Assembly (NCBI RefSeq): GCF_000812465.1
Contig: NZ_JWMA01000013.1
Location: forward strand, 1-46,128
DNA from: Cupriavidus sp. IDO
GTDB lineage: Bacteria > Pseudomonadota > Gammaproteobacteria > Burkholderiales > Burkholderiaceae
DNA: 46,128 bases
Direction: 5' to 3'
Part shown: one piece after another, positions 7,364 through 17,448 of the stretch
Position numbering within the stretch: position 1 is the first letter of the stretch
Layout of the letters: each line of letters starts with the position of its first letter
Notes under the pieces: generated by a model
Seen by the model: the letters and a program-made list of their open reading frames with translations, nothing else
What the model was told of the DNA's origin: nothing
Database searches by the model: none
Made by a program: the position numbers and the translations under genes

Positions 7364-7615
7364 ATGCTGGACACGATGCTGAATCAATTCCCTCCCCTGG
7401 AGCAGGAGGCTTTCCGCGAGACCTGTCTGCGTAACGGGGTCGCACCCGACGGATTTACCGTGACAGCAATTGAAGACGCGGCAGGCGCTGTGCCGGCTCA
7501 CGGCCGCACCATCTCGGTAGGCTTCGGCAGGGAAGTCCGCCAGTACGACGGAAACCTGGGTGCGCAATGGACCGTCGATTTCGAGGACGACCTGAAATCG
7601 CGCGTGTTCGGCTGA
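7364..7615 (+). CDS. Uncharacterised 83-aa protein (copy A)
   Basis: A soluble, acidic 83-residue protein (MLDTMLNQFPPLEQEAF at the N-terminus, then VAPDGFTVTAIEDAAG, GRTISVGFGREVRQYDG and a WTVDFEDDL end). No signal peptide or membrane segment. A good Shine-Dalgarno (AGGAGA) precedes the ATG at 7364. The copy B version (43458-43709) differs by only a couple of residues (Q/R near residue 8, K/R near the end). I do not recognise a named domain. The predicted fold is alpha then beta. Its place next to CsbD suggests a stress-related role, which is inference. Confidence 0.75.
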   Translation: MLDTMLNQFPPLEQEAFRETCLRNGVAPDGFTVTAIEDAAGAVPAHGRTISVGFGREVRQYDGNLGAQWTVDFEDDLKSRVFG

Positions 7616-7791
7616 GCCTTGCTTCTTTGCGCCACCTTTGCGCCCGCGTACGCCAGCGGACCGACTTCTTGCGCCCATAAGGGGAACATTGTCTCGACAC
7701 AGGCAGGCGACCGGGCCTTTGCAGCCGGATGCTCGGGACCTATGGAACAACGATACCCGGATCCCTGCGTGGCCGCAGGAGGTAGCAAGAA

Positions 7792-8007
7792 ATGAAACGC
7801 ACACAGATATTCCTCAAACGGGCGGCAATCCTTATCGCCGCACTTGGCATAGTCGCCTGTAGCGGCATGAGCCGGCGAGACACCGATACAGTAGTGGGTG
7901 CAGGCATCGGAGGCGTGGCGGGCGCCGTGCTGACCAGTGGCAGCGCGTTAGGAACTGTCGGTGGGGCCGCTGTAGGCGGCGTCATCGGCAATCAGGTAGG
8001 CAAGTAG
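7792..8007 (+). CDS. Glycine-zipper lipoprotein, OsmB-like (copy A)
   Basis: A 71-residue lipoprotein precursor: signal peptide about 1-21, lipobox LGIVAC with the acylated Cys near residue 22, then a short polar stretch (SGMSRRDTDT) and a Gly-zipper hairpin (VVGAGIGGVAGAVLTSGSA, then GGAAVGGVIGNQVGK). This is the layout of OsmB/SlyB-type glycine-zipper proteins of the outer membrane, often osmotically induced. Start ATG at 7792 with AGGAGG upstream. The copy B product at 43886-44101 is identical. Confidence 0.88.
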   Translation: MKRTQIFLKRAAILIAALGIVACSGMSRRDTDTVVGAGIGGVAGAVLTSGSALGTVGGAAVGGVIGNQVGK

Positions 8008-8155
8008 CGGCAGCGGCGCGACGCAATGGACGCCGCGCAAACGATGCTCAGCGATTCGCGATGCTCGCCTTGCGCTGCCTCCATACGCTGTCGTACCACA
8101 ATGCCATCCGCATTGACGTAGGCTGAATTCATACCTCGAACACTGGAGAGAATCA

Positions 8156-8215
8156 TGCAACGGCGACGATTCATATTGATCTCGGTCGGATCCATTGTGG
8201 CCGCTGGCGCCTGAT
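8156..8215 (+). pseudogene. 5' stub of a SYLF-domain (Ysc84) gene (copy A)
   Basis: The first 19 codons (MQRRRFILIS...IVAAGA) match the start of the intact SYLF lipoprotein gene at 44249 in copy B. A TGA follows where B continues into its lipobox. The downstream 170 bases (8216-8386) show no match to the rest of the SYLF gene and hold no gene I can support. Near-identity between the two copies ends here. Confidence 0.8.
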
Positions 8216-8386
8216 TGACTGGGATCGCGCTGCCAACGAGGGCTGGCCCAACCTGCGGTCGCCGTCCTGTCCCACGGTCAAGGGACTCTGCTCTGGAGCC
8301 TGGGGCCTCGGGCCTGGGCCGGAATGATTCCGCAAACATCCGCCGGTTCGCCGGAAGTGGAAATTGAAATTGAGTGAGGTAACACC

Positions 8387-8905
8387 ATGCGTACGCTGCT
8401 GTATTTCAGGCTGAAGGACGTCATCACGGCGAGGCTGGCGCAAGCTCGATTAGACGAGCTGGCTGGTACATCTGCACTAGTCACGGGACCGTGGTTTGTC
8501 CAGCGCGACAATCAGCCAATTGACGGATTGCCAAGGGTTGATGCCGGTCAGACCACGTATCGCGAAGAAGCGGCGATCACCGGAATTTTTGTCGGCGCGA
8601 TCGTCGCGGCGCTGGTAATTTTCAAATACGGAGTCTCTGTCGGTACGGGCGCCACTGCCATTGCGTATGTTGGCGCTATCGCGCTTGGCGCGATGATTGG
8701 CTGGTGGATCGGCGGATTGGTCGGCGTCAAAGTCGGTCGCCTCGAGCTGGGGCGGCAGAAAGCGCAAATGGCACCGGGCCAGTTGCTGATGATTGCCAGT
8801 TGCGACTCGAAATCCAAGGAATCCACGAAGCGGATGATCAACGAACTGGGCTGCGTCAGTATCGACGAGCACAGCGACGTGATGCCAAACTTCAGGTGGG
8901 TATGA
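8387..8905 (+). CDS. Uncharacterised 172-aa membrane protein, paralog of the gene at 44860
   Basis: 172 residues: an N-terminal soluble part (MRTLLYFRLKDVITARLA, then VTGPWFVQRDNQP), two hydrophobic helices (about 63-82 and 92-120, Gly-rich, AIALGAMIGWWIGGLVG), and a C-terminal soluble domain (LLMIASCDSKSKESTK, ending VSIDEHSDVMPNFRWV). The layout resembles ferredoxin-fold soluble ends around a glycine-zipper hairpin. The paralog in copy B shares GPWF, T-T-R-E, CGW/GWW and SIDEH-D-P-RW positions but is only about half identical. It is thus an older duplicate than the flanking near-identical genes. ATG at 8387 has GAGGTAAC upstream. Function unknown. Confidence 0.75.
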   Translation: MRTLLYFRLKDVITARLAQARLDELAGTSALVTGPWFVQRDNQPIDGLPRVDAGQTTYREEAAITGIFVGAIVAALVIFKYGVSVGTGATAIAYVGAIALGAMIGWWIGGLVGVKVGRLELGRQKAQMAPGQLLMIASCDSKSKESTKRMINELGCVSIDEHSDVMPNFRWV

Positions 8906-8965
8906 TTGCCAGAACGGATCTGCCGATGTACGGTCTCGGAAATATACGGTACGCGGCTAAAAAAA

Positions 8966-10297
8966 GGTTCTTCGCCGATTTGCGTGATCGTTTAGAAACA
9001 AAAAGGGCCAACCGCCCACCGCTGGTATCTTGGAGTTGCGACACAACAAGAATCAGGAAGGTGGAGGTTGGCCCCACGCGATTGTATGGCCCGGCTCGGC
9101 TGCTGGGAAGGCTATCGCTTGCGCGATAGCTGGGAGGAGACCCGTAATGGGCAGCGTTTTTGCATCATCCGGCTGGAACCCAAGGCACGTCGGAGGCGGT
9201 GCTGCGATGGCTGTGGTCGAGGTGTTAGCGGTATCCACGACCGAGTGGAGCGGCGCGTGCGGGATCTTCCGGTGTTCGAGATTCCGGTAGAGCTGGTCGT
9301 GCCGCGGCTTCGTCTAGCTTGCCGGCGATGTGGCCCGAAGCTGGAGCGCCTGGACTGGCTCGCACCCTATGCACGGGTCACGACGCGGCTAGCGGCCAGC
9401 GTAGCGCGACTGTGCAAGGTTATGTCATTGCGCCATGTCGCGGGTTTCTACCGGTTGGCCTGGACTACGATCAAGCGCATCGATCTTCGCCATCTGGAGC
9501 AGGAACTGGGGCCGGTCGACCTACGTGGCGTCACGGTGATTGCGATGGACGAGTTTGCTATCCAGAAGGGCCATCGCTATGCCACGGTCATCGTCGAGCC
9601 TTCGAGTAAGCGGGTGCTCTGGGTTGGACGCGGGCGCTCGCGTGAGGAAATCCGGCCTTTCTTTAAGCTGCTTGGCCCTGAGGGCTGTGCCCGACTGCGC
9701 GCCGCGGTGATGGACATGAATACCGCCTACGATCTCGAAGTACGGATGCATTGCCCGCAAGCCGAGGTCGTTTATGACCTGTTCCATGTGGTGGCCAAGT
9801 ACGGCAGGGAAGTCATAGACCGAGTCAGGGTCGATGAAGCCAATCGGCTGCGCGGCGACCGGGCCGCCCGCCAGGTGGTGAAGTCATCTCGCTGGTTGCT
9901 GCTGCGCAATCGGGAGAACGTCACGCGTGAGGCCGATCAGATTCGGCTTGAGGAAATACTGGCTGCCAATAAGGCACTGATGACCGTCTACGTGCTCAAG
10001 GACGACCTCAAAACGCTTTGGGCATATCGGCATCCCGGCTACGCCAGGCGCTTCTGGCATGAGTGGTACGGCCGGGCCATGGCCAGCGGCATCGCCCCAC
10101 TATGCCTCTTCGCCAAACGGCTCAAGCCATACCTGCCAGGCATCCTGGCCCACAGCCGCTGGCCACTGGGGACCAATCTGGTGGAAGGCATCAACAACCG
10201 GATCAAGGTCATCAAACGCATGGCCTACGGCTTCCGCGATGACCATTACTTCTTCCTGAAGATCCGGGCAGCCTTCCCCGGAAATCGGTGAAGAACC
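8966..10297 (+). mobile_element. ISL3-family insertion sequence, complete
   Basis: The element is 1,332 bp. Left end GGTTCTTCGCCGATTTGCG and right end (inverted) GGTTCTTCACCGATTTCCG form imperfect terminal inverted repeats. It is flanked by an exact 8-bp target duplication, TAAAAAAA at 8958-8965 and 10298-10305; 8 bp is the ISL3-family length. It contains a single intact transposase gene, so it may still be active. Confidence 0.93.
9068..10291 (+). CDS. ISL3-family transposase
   Basis: A 407-residue DDE transposase. An N-terminal zinc-binding region carries Cys pairs (RRRCCDGCGRG and ACRRCG), then an HTH (ASVARLCKVMSLRHVAGFYRLAWTTI), then the DDE domain: VIAMDEFAIQKGHRYATVIV, AAVMDMNTAYDLEVRMHCPQA, and the C-terminal acidic position in the GTNLVEGINNRIKVIKRMA block. 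This is the DDE_Tnp_ISL3 arrangement. The longest frame starts at a TTG (9068) with GGTGGAGG close upstream; an ATG at 9086 is the alternative. The stop lies six bases before the right end of the IS. The frame is intact. Confidence 0.95.
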   Translation: MAPRDCMARLGCWEGYRLRDSWEETRNGQRFCIIRLEPKARRRRCCDGCGRGVSGIHDRVERRVRDLPVFEIPVELVVPRLRLACRRCGPKLERLDWLAPYARVTTRLAASVARLCKVMSLRHVAGFYRLAWTTIKRIDLRHLEQELGPVDLRGVTVIAMDEFAIQKGHRYATVIVEPSSKRVLWVGRGRSREEIRPFFKLLGPEGCARLRAAVMDMNTAYDLEVRMHCPQAEVVYDLFHVVAKYGREVIDRVRVDEANRLRGDRAARQVVKSSRWLLLRNRENVTREADQIRLEEILAANKALMTVYVLKDDLKTLWAYRHPGYARRFWHEWYGRAMASGIAPLCLFAKRLKPYLPGILAHSRWPLGTNLVEGINNRIKVIKRMAYGFRDDHYFFLKIRAAFPGNR

Positions 10298-10305
10298 TAA
10301 AAAAA

Positions 10306-10327
10306 TCCTCGGGGCCAAAGCCGAGGG
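10306..10327 (-). terminator. Terminator-like hairpin at the ISL3 insertion site
   Basis: Read on the minus strand, CCTCGG (10321-10326) and CCGAGG (10307-10312) pair around an 8-base loop and lead into ATTTTTTTA. This is a Rho-independent terminator shape, and its T-run is the IS target sequence. No intact minus-strand gene upstream now needs it. Confidence 0.45.
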
Positions 10328-10405
10328 CGTAGTGCGCCTGACGGACATTGTTGACCGCTTGGTCCGGTCATTCCCATGGCGCCTGGCTCCGACAGGAGGA
10401 TGGAC

Positions 10406-10657
10406 ATGAAAGTCTTTCGTTTTCTTATGTGTGTTGTAACGTTGCCGCTTGTGCAGATGGGTTGTGTGTAGGTACCCGTTGATAACGATGGCGATGGACC
10501 AAATGGCGATCACCGCCGCGGCCCGGATGCCCAGTATGAAAGCCGTCCGGACTGGAACAACTACCATCTTGATGATCACGACCGGATTAACGCAACGGAT
10601 CGGCGCGTTGACGACCGGTCGCGTGACCCGTTCATCAGGAAAGGATGGATGCAATAG
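10406..10657 (+). pseudogene. Small lipoprotein gene with an in-frame stop after the lipobox
   Basis: The ATG at 10406 (AGGAGG upstream) opens a lipoprotein signal peptide, MKVFRFLMCVV...VQMGC, and is then cut by TAG at 10469-10471. The same frame then continues for 61 codons with a hydrophilic Asp/Arg/Asn-rich body (VDNDGDGPNGDHRRGP, NNYHLDDHDRINATDR) to a TAG at 10655. The composition matches small envelope lipoproteins. It reads as one gene inactivated by a single nonsense change. Alternatively the stop could be suppressed; I see no evidence for that. Confidence 0.6.
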
Positions 10658-10964
10658 GCATCGGAGAGTTGGGCAACGTCGATCACGCCGCCAAGCGTGT
10701 TGCCGCTGCCGCATCATCCGCTCGTCGCCTTCGCATATCGACAGCGGTTCTGCCGCGCCGCGTGCATGTCCGCCATCTACACCCTGGCGGAATCGTGCCA
10801 GTCTTCGCCCATGTGCGGGTAGATGAAAGGGCACGCCCAGCATTGAAGGTCTCAAGGGGAAGCCATGCTAAGTGTTCTCGTCGTCATACTGGCGATGGCC
10901 CTGACGGCAGCAGTTCCACCAATACCTCGATCCGCCGCTACCGCCGACTTCGGGAGGGAAGATC
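10658..10964. other. Gap with a possible degenerate small ORF
   Basis: An ATG at 10865 with AGGGGAAG upstream opens MLSVLVVILAMALTAAVPP, which could be a degenerate DUF3309-type helix, but the frame then runs into the aldolase gene without a matching second helix. The rest of the gap shows no gene I can support. Confidence 0.25.
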
Positions 10965-11942
10965 ATGAAACTGGGCTACGACACACCGCTCTACTTGTTG
11001 CCCTTCGACCATCGCCAATCCTATGTGAGTGGCATGTTCGGATTCCGGCCGCCGCTGACGCCCGAGCAGCGCGATGCCATCATCGACAGTAAGCGGCTCA
11101 TCTACGAAGGCTTCGAGGAAGCGGTCGATAACGGCGTGCCAGCGTCCAGGGCGGGCATTCTGGTCGACGAGGAATTCAGCACCGCCGTCCTCCGCGACGC
11201 GGTCAGGGATGGTTATGTCACCGCACTAGCGGTGGAGAAAAGCGGCTCGAACGAGTTCGAATTCGAGTACGGGAATGAATTTCCCCGGCATATCGAGGCG
11301 TTCCGGCCCACCTTCGCGAAGGTGCTGGTGCGCTACAACCCCGAAGGAGACATTGCGCTCAATGGGCGGCAGGTCGCGCGCCTGCGGCAACTCACCAACT
11401 ACTGCCGCCAGTGCGCCCAGCGCTTCATGTTCGAGTTACTGGTGCCGGCCACGGCGGAGCAGATGGTGCAGGTGCAGGCGGACAAGGCGGCCTATGACCT
11501 GCAGCTCAGGCCCGCACTGATGCGCGGGGCGATCCGCGCCCTGCAGGATGCCGGCATCGAACCCGACGTCTGGAAGATCGAGGGGTTCGATAGCGGTGGA
11601 CACTACGAGCAATTGGTGGATCTGATGCGGCGCAACGGCCGGCGCCAGGTCGGCTGCATCGTACTGGGACGGGGCGCCGACGAACACAAGGTCGTGAACT
11701 GGCTCGAAACCGCCGCGCCGGTGCCGGGCCTCATCGGATTTGCGGTGGGACGCACCACCTTCCGGGATGCCATTGCCGACTTCGGAAAGAAGAAGATGTC
11801 GCGCCAGCAGGCTATTTCACGCATCGCGGGGCAGTATGCCGAGTGGGTGGAAGTATTCGAGCGCGCTAGCGCACACAACACCAACACCAACAACACCACA
11901 TCAGGGCACGGCGATGCCGGCACGCACGGCGCCACATCATGA
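10965..11942 (+). CDS. DUF2090-domain aldolase-like protein
   Basis: 325 residues. The N-terminal [12 protein letters not shown] motif, the EF/FEYG core, [16 protein letters not shown] and the [12 protein letters not shown] block match the DUF2090 domain, a TIM-barrel aldolase relative also found at the C-terminus of IolC-type fusion proteins. The KIEG segment places a Lys where Schiff-base chemistry could occur, but this is inference. The C-terminal 25 residues are a Thr/Asn/Gly/His-rich tail ([12 protein letters not shown]). The gene overlaps phosphoglucomutase by four bases (ATGA), so the two are translationally coupled. A carbohydrate-phosphate aldolase or epimerase role is likely; the substrate is unknown. 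The ATG at 10965 has GGGAGGGAAG upstream. Confidence 0.8.
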   Translation: MKLGYDTPLYLLPFDHRQSYVSGMFGFRPPLTPEQRDAIIDSKRLIYEGFEEAVDNGVPASRAGILVDEEFSTAVLRDAVRDGYVTALAVEKSGSNEFEFEYGNEFPRHIEAFRPTFAKVLVRYNPEGDIALNGRQVARLRQLTNYCRQCAQRFMFELLVPATAEQMVQVQADKAAYDLQLRPALMRGAIRALQDAGIEPDVWKIEGFDSGGHYEQLVDLMRRNGRRQVGCIVLGRGADEHKVVNWLETAAPVPGLIGFAVGRTTFRDAIADFGKKKMSRQQAISRIAGQYAEWVEVFERASAHNTNTNNTTSGHGDAGTHGATS

Positions 11943-13582
11943 ATATCAGCCCGCTCGCAGGGAAACCGGCCCCGCCGTCTATCCTGGTGAACATTCCCCA
12001 GCTCATGACGGCGTACTACACCGATACACCCGATCCGTCCGTGGCCGCGCAACGGGTGACGTTCGGCACCTCCGGCCACCGGGGCTCCTCGCTGACGCGC
12101 AGCTTCAACGAATGGCATGTGCTCGCCATCAGCCAGGCCATCTGCGAATTCCGCGCCGGGGAAGGCTACGACGGCCCGCTCTTTCTGGGCATCGACACCC
12201 ATGCCCTGTCGAAATCAGCCTGCGCCAGCGCGCTCGAGGTGCTGGCCGGCAATGGCGTAGACGTGTTGCTCGCAGAACATGACGAGTACACCCCCACGCC
12301 GGCGGTCTCGCTCGCCATTCTCGCTCACAACCGTGGCCGCACCAACCGCTTGGCCGATGGCATTGTCGTCACACCGTCACACAACCCGCCTGACAACGGT
12401 GGTTTCAAGTACAACCCGCCCAACGGCGGCGCCGCCGATACCGCCACCACCAGCTGGATCGAAGCCAGGGCCAACGAGCTGCTGCGGCGGGAGTTGCGGG
12501 GTGTCAGGCGGATGCCCTTCGAGCGCGCCATACGCCTGCCCACGACGCAGCGGTACGACTATCTCGATGCGTACGTCAGCGAAATCGGGAAGGTCATCGA
12601 TATGGCGGCCATTCGCGCCGCCAACATCCGCCTCGGCGTGGATCCGCTCGGTGGCGCGGGCGTCCACTACTGGGGCGCCATTGGCGAGCGCTATGGCCTG
12701 GATCTGACGGTGATTGACGACGAAGTCGACCCGACCTTCCGCTTCATGTCAGTCGACTGGGACGGCCAGATCCGCATGGATCCGTCGTCGCCCTACGCCA
12801 TCCGGCGCCTGCTCGAACTGAAGAGCCGCTTCGACATCGCCTTCGCCTGCGACACCGACCACGACCGGCATGGTATCGTCACGCAGAGCGTGGGCCTGCT
12901 CGCGTCGAACCACTATCTTGCGGTGTCCATCGACTATCTCTTCCGGCACCGGCCGATGTGGCCCAGCGCCGCGGGCGTGGGCAAGACCGTGGTCAGCAGC
13001 CAAATGATCGATCGTGTCTGTGCCCGGCTTGGCCGCAAAGTCTACGAGGTACCGGTCGGCTTCAAATGGTTCTGCGAGGGGCTATCGAACGCCAGCCTGG
13101 GTTTCTGCGGGGAAGAAAGCGCGGGCGCCTCCTTCCTGCGCCTGGGCGGTACCGTCTGGACGACGGACAAGGACGGCCTCGCGCCATGCCTGCTCGCTGC
13201 CGAGATGACGGCGCGCCTTGGCCTCGATCCGGGCGAGATCGATCGCAAACTTACGCAGGAGCTGGGCGATCCGCTCACCACCCGCGTCGAGGCGCCCGCC
13301 ACGCTGGCGCAAAGGACGGTCCTGTCGGGACTCTCGCCGCAACAGATCAAAAGCACGGAACTGGCTGGTGAAAGCATTGAGCGTATCCTGGTACGGGCGC
13401 CGGGCAACGACGCGCCCATTGGCGGGCTGAAGGTCATCGCCAAAAGCGGCTGGTTCGCGGCGCGGCCTTCCGGCACCGAGGACCTCTACAAGATCTATGC
13501 CGAGAGCTTTCGCGGCGAGGAACATCTGCGCCGCGTGGTGGAAGCGGCCCAGGCCATCGTCGATGCCGCACTCAAGGGCTGA
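11939..13582 (+). CDS. pgm: Phosphoglucomutase, alpha-D-glucose-specific
   Basis: 547 residues, the usual length of bacterial Pgm. Visible motifs: the catalytic phosphoserine loop [10 protein letters not shown] (about 42-51), the [19 protein letters not shown] sugar-phosphate segment, the metal loop [10 protein letters not shown] (about 303-312), the specificity loop CGEESAGAS (about 389-397), and the phosphate loop [13 protein letters not shown] (about 508-520). It interconverts glucose-6-phosphate and glucose-1-phosphate in the cytoplasm. Glucose-1-phosphate feeds UDP-glucose, the donor for the cyclic glucan synthase elsewhere in the window. It is coupled to the aldolase-like gene upstream, and its stop lies about 10 bases from the end of the convergent transketolase pseudogene. 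Confidence 0.95.
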   Translation: MNISPLAGKPAPPSILVNIPQLMTAYYTDTPDPSVAAQRVTFGTSGHRGSSLTRSFNEWHVLAISQAICEFRAGEGYDGPLFLGIDTHALSKSACASALEVLAGNGVDVLLAEHDEYTPTPAVSLAILAHNRGRTNRLADGIVVTPSHNPPDNGGFKYNPPNGGAADTATTSWIEARANELLRRELRGVRRMPFERAIRLPTTQRYDYLDAYVSEIGKVIDMAAIRAANIRLGVDPLGGAGVHYWGAIGERYGLDLTVIDDEVDPTFRFMSVDWDGQIRMDPSSPYAIRRLLELKSRFDIAFACDTDHDRHGIVTQSVGLLASNHYLAVSIDYLFRHRPMWPSAAGVGKTVVSSQMIDRVCARLGRKVYEVPVGFKWFCEGLSNASLGFCGEESAGASFLRLGGTVWTTDKDGLAPCLLAAEMTARLGLDPGEIDRKLTQELGDPLTTRVEAPATLAQRTVLSGLSPQQIKSTELAGESIERILVRAPGNDAPIGGLKVIAKSGWFAARPSGTEDLYKIYAESFRGEEHLRRVVEAAQAIVDAALKG

Positions 13583-13592
13583 GGGCCGTCCG

Positions 13593-15677
13593 CTACGCGC
13601 CCAGCAACAGGGCTGCGCGCCTGCAGACGTTCTCCACCGTGAAGCCGTATTCGCTCATTATCGCCGCGCCCGGCGCAGAAGCGCCAAAGCGGTCCACCGC
13701 GAGCACATCGCCGTGCTCGCCGACGTAGCGCTCCCAGCCTTGCGAGACGCCCGCCTCCACCGCCAGCCTCGCACACAATGCGGGAGGCAGCACCGCTTCC
13801 CGGTAATCCAGTTGCTGGGCGTCGAAGAGCTCCCAGCTCGGCATGGAGACGACCCGCGCCTGGATGTCGCGCTGCGCCAGTTCCTGCTGCGCGGCGAGGA
13901 CCAGTGAAACTTCCGAACCGGTGCCTATCAGAATCAGTTCCGGCTTGCCGTGCGGGGCATCTGCCATGACATAGGCGTCGCGGCGCAAGCCGTCCGCATC
14001 GGCAAAGCGGGGGCGGTCGAGCGTGGGCACGCTCTGCCGTGTGAGCACCAGCGCCACCGGACGATCGGCGGATTCCAGCGCAACGCGCCAGGCAACGGCG
14101 GTTTCATTGGCGTCCGCGGGACGGATCACCACCAGGCGCGGCAGCGCGCGCAGGCTGGCAAGCTGCTCCACTGGCTGATGCGTAGGGCCGTCCTCACCCA
14201 GCGCAATGCTGTCATGCGTGAAAACGTAGATGACATGCAGGCCCATGAGCGCGGCCAGACGGATGGACGGACGCATGTAGTCGGAGAAGATCAGGAATGT
14301 TGCACCGAAAGGAAGCGCCGCCGTGCGCCGCGATACCGTTCATGATCGCGCCCATGGCATGCTCGCGCACGCCGAAATGCAGATTGCGGCCGGCGGCTCC
14401 AGCCGCCGCCGCTGGAACCCTGGCGATCAAGCGCACAAATGCTGGTCGGCTCAAAGTCCCCGGCGCCATTCAATGCCGTGTAGGTGGATGGGTCCAAGTC
14501 AGCCGAGCCGCCGATCAGCGCGGGGTAATGCGCCGCGATGGCATTCATGACCTTGCCCGATGCAATCCGCGTAGCCATGCCCTTGTCATCCGCGTCAAAG
14601 CGCGGGATCGCCGCCGCCCATCCGGCCGGCTCGCCAGAGGCCGCGCCTGGCATGCGCTGCTTCAATTCGCGCGCCAGCGCGGGGAACGCCTTTTCGTAGG
14701 CTGAGTACTTTTCCAGCCATTCCGCCTCAGCGCGTTCCCCGCGAGCGCCCGCTTCGAGCCAATGCAGGCGCGCCGACTCGGGTACATGGAAGGAAGGTTT
14801 TTCCGGCCAGCCAAGATTCTGCTTGGTCAGTCGCACCTCTTCCACGCCAAGCGGCGAGCCATGAGCCTCGAAGCTGTCCTGCTTGTTCGGAGACCCATAG
14901 CCGAGATGCGTGCGCACCAGGATCAGGGACGGCCGGCTCGTCTCGGCACGGGCGGCATGCAGCGCCTGCTCGATCGCCGCCAGGTCGTTGCCGTCCTCCA
15001 CACGTTGGGTATGCCAGCCATAAGCGGCGAAGCGTTGCGCTCGGTCTTCGGTAAAGGTCATGCCGGTACCGGCGGAGAGCGTGACGGCGTTGTCGTCATA
15101 CAGGTAGACCAGCTTGCCCAGTTGCAGGTGGCCAGCCAGTGAGGCTGCCTCGGAGGCGACGCCCTCCATCAGGTCGCCATCACTCACGATGCCATAGGTG
15201 AAGTGGTTGACGATGTCGAACCCGTCGCAGTTATAGCGCGCCGCCAGGTTGGCCTCTGTGATGGCCATGCCCACGCCGTTGCCGAAGCCCTGGCCGAGGG
15301 GGCCGGTCGTCAACTCGACCCCGGGGCGTCAGGCCCCGCTCGGGGTGGCCCGGCGTGATGCTGCCCCATTGCCGGAAACGCCGCAGTTGTTCGAGCGGAA
15401 GCGCATAGCCGGCGAGGTGGAGCAGGCTGTATAACAACGTCGAACCATGGCCCGCGGACAGCACGAAGCGGTCTCGGTCGAACCAGTGCGGGTTGGCCGG
15501 ATGATGTCTGAGAAAGCGGGTCCAGAGCACATAGGCCATCGGCGCCGCGCCCAGCGGCATGCCCGGGTGTCCGCTGTTGGCGTTCTGCACGATGTCCACC
15601 GACAAGAAGCGCAGGGTGTTGATGCAAATCCCATCCAGCGCGGCGGCAGGAAGACCGGAGGAAGTTATCGGGTCCAC
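13593..15677 (-). pseudogene. tkt: Transketolase gene with three frameshifts
   Basis: Translated in pieces, this is a full transketolase: [20 protein letters not shown] and [13 protein letters not shown] (N-terminus, ThDP/phosphate residues), [35 protein letters not shown] (ThDP GDG motif), [24 protein letters not shown], and [15 protein letters not shown]. The frame breaks near 15323 (an extra C in a C-run after LTP), near 14397 (between GGGWS and AGRNLHFG), and near 14312 (between IAAHGG and LPFGATF). The likely start is a GTG at 15677 preceded by AGGAG. Each break is a one- or two-base indel. As sequenced the gene is inactive; raw reads would separate real decay from error. Confidence 0.9.
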
Positions 15678-15811
15678 TCTGATCTCCTGAAATCGGCTCC
15701 CATATGACACGGTGGAGGCGGAAACAAGGCGCGAAAAACGTAGTGGTCTGTTCGGCTCGCCGCAACTGCGGCGTCATCCGGTCCAAACGCGTTGAGCGGC
15801 TTTTGCCGGGT

Positions 15812-15843
15812 CCCAGCCCTCGGCCGGATGGCCGAGGGCTGGG
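15812..15843. repeat. Perfect 14-bp inverted repeat (REP-like hairpin)
   Basis: CCCAGCCCTCGGCC (15812-15825), a four-base loop GGAT, then GGCCGAGGGCTGGG (15830-15843). No T-run on either side. It lies upstream of the transketolase start and downstream of the minus-strand small gene at 15870. It could be a dispersed palindromic element or an mRNA-processing hairpin. Confidence 0.7.
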
Positions 15844-15869
15844 GAACACCGGGCTATCGTCCAGTGTGC

Positions 15870-16166
15870 CTATGCAAGCCTCGGAAGGATTCTCGGCGCT
15901 GCACTTGACTGGCTTTCTGTCACTTTCCCCACCCGTTCCGCATTCCGGAGGATCATGAGCGCGTCGTCATCAGCCGATACAGACGGACCCGCCACTTCAG
16001 ACACCGGTACTTCGGGGAATAGTACCGGCAGGCTTTCCTTGATGAGCTTGTGCGACCCGAACGGTCCGAAGCGATAGGTGCACTTCTCTTCGATCTCGGC
16101 AAGGTGCCATCGCCGGACCAGGTCGGCAAAAACGTTTAACGTGTGTCCCGAAATCCTGGATTGCAT
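15870..16166 (-). CDS. Uncharacterised 98-aa protein, paralog of the gene at 31902
   Basis: 98 residues from the ATG at 16164-16166. The core (RRWHLAEIEEKCTYRFGPFG, then KLIKESLPVLFPEVP, DDDALMILRNAERVG) aligns over its length with the protein at 31902-32270 (RNWYFAEVDPTACIYRLGPF, then AIHEILSVIYPADLP, DDGTILRTARGA). The shared pattern is W-x2-AE-x6-Y-R-x-GPF, then a short helix, then P. It looks like a small alpha/beta domain. A longer frame starts upstream, but alignment with the paralog favours this start. I know no named family for it. No signal peptide. Confidence 0.65.
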   Translation of the reverse strand: MQSRISGHTLNVFADLVRRWHLAEIEEKCTYRFGPFGSHKLIKESLPVLFPEVPVSEVAGPSVSADDDALMILRNAERVGKVTESQSSAAPRILPRLA

Positions 16167-16622
16167 ATGCCCTTTCACCGTGACTGAGGTGCGATGGTTC
16201 CTCCGAAGCCAGGCGTGAGATCGATCAAGCTTGCTGCCTTGAAGGGCCAACTCTTCAGACTGGGGGAACAACATCTGCAGCGAGGATAGGCATGCGCCTG
16301 TCCGCTGTCGGTACGGTTCCGTACCGTGATGCGGTGTTCCCGTGCAGTCAGTCTGGCGCGGCGCCGGATATGCGTAAACATTTCGAGCACCGGTCCGCTA
16401 TCTCCAGCGAGCTCCCGACGCGCTTGTGAAGTGCCTACTTGTCCGCCAGCGTACCGACTTCAGCATGGATTGGTGTCAGCCTTGGTCCCTCGGGGCTGCG
16501 TGATAAAGGAATGCTTCCTTCGTGATGCCACGGCGCGCGGCTGCCTGTTCAGGGCGGCTCGCATACCCCGGGGACACTCCGCGCCTGCAAACACTGATTT
16601 CGTCCGAATCGAGGTAGCTCAA
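16167..16622. other. Non-coding gap upstream of the BON gene
   Basis: 456 bases with no supported gene. A plus-strand frame runs in from 16326 and joins the BON protein, but its composition is poor and the BON signal peptide clearly starts at 16623. The region presumably carries divergent promoters for the 98-aa gene and the BON gene; I could not place -35/-10 elements with confidence. Confidence 0.4.
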
Positions 16623-17391
<769 letters not shown>

Positions 17392-17448
17392 CAAATTGCC
17401 CAGGCCAGCGCTCGACGCCGGTCCGATGGGCTAACCTGGAGTCACACC

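Larger units (their letters stand above)
4243..8212. repeat. Duplicated locus, copy A (direct repeat of 32779-44305, internally deleted)
   Basis: Starting at CGGGCGCGCGCAATACATAC, this segment matches copy B closely by eye through the Crp gene, the intergenic region, the beginning of the glucan synthase gene, DUF3309, CsbD, the 83-aa gene, the lipoprotein and the first 19 codons of the SYLF gene. Compared with copy B it lacks almost all of the synthase gene and keeps a His-rich ORF that B lacks. The left border lies inside what in copy B is the last stretch of the DUF1488 gene, so copy A starts with a DUF1488 tail fragment. Confidence 0.9.
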
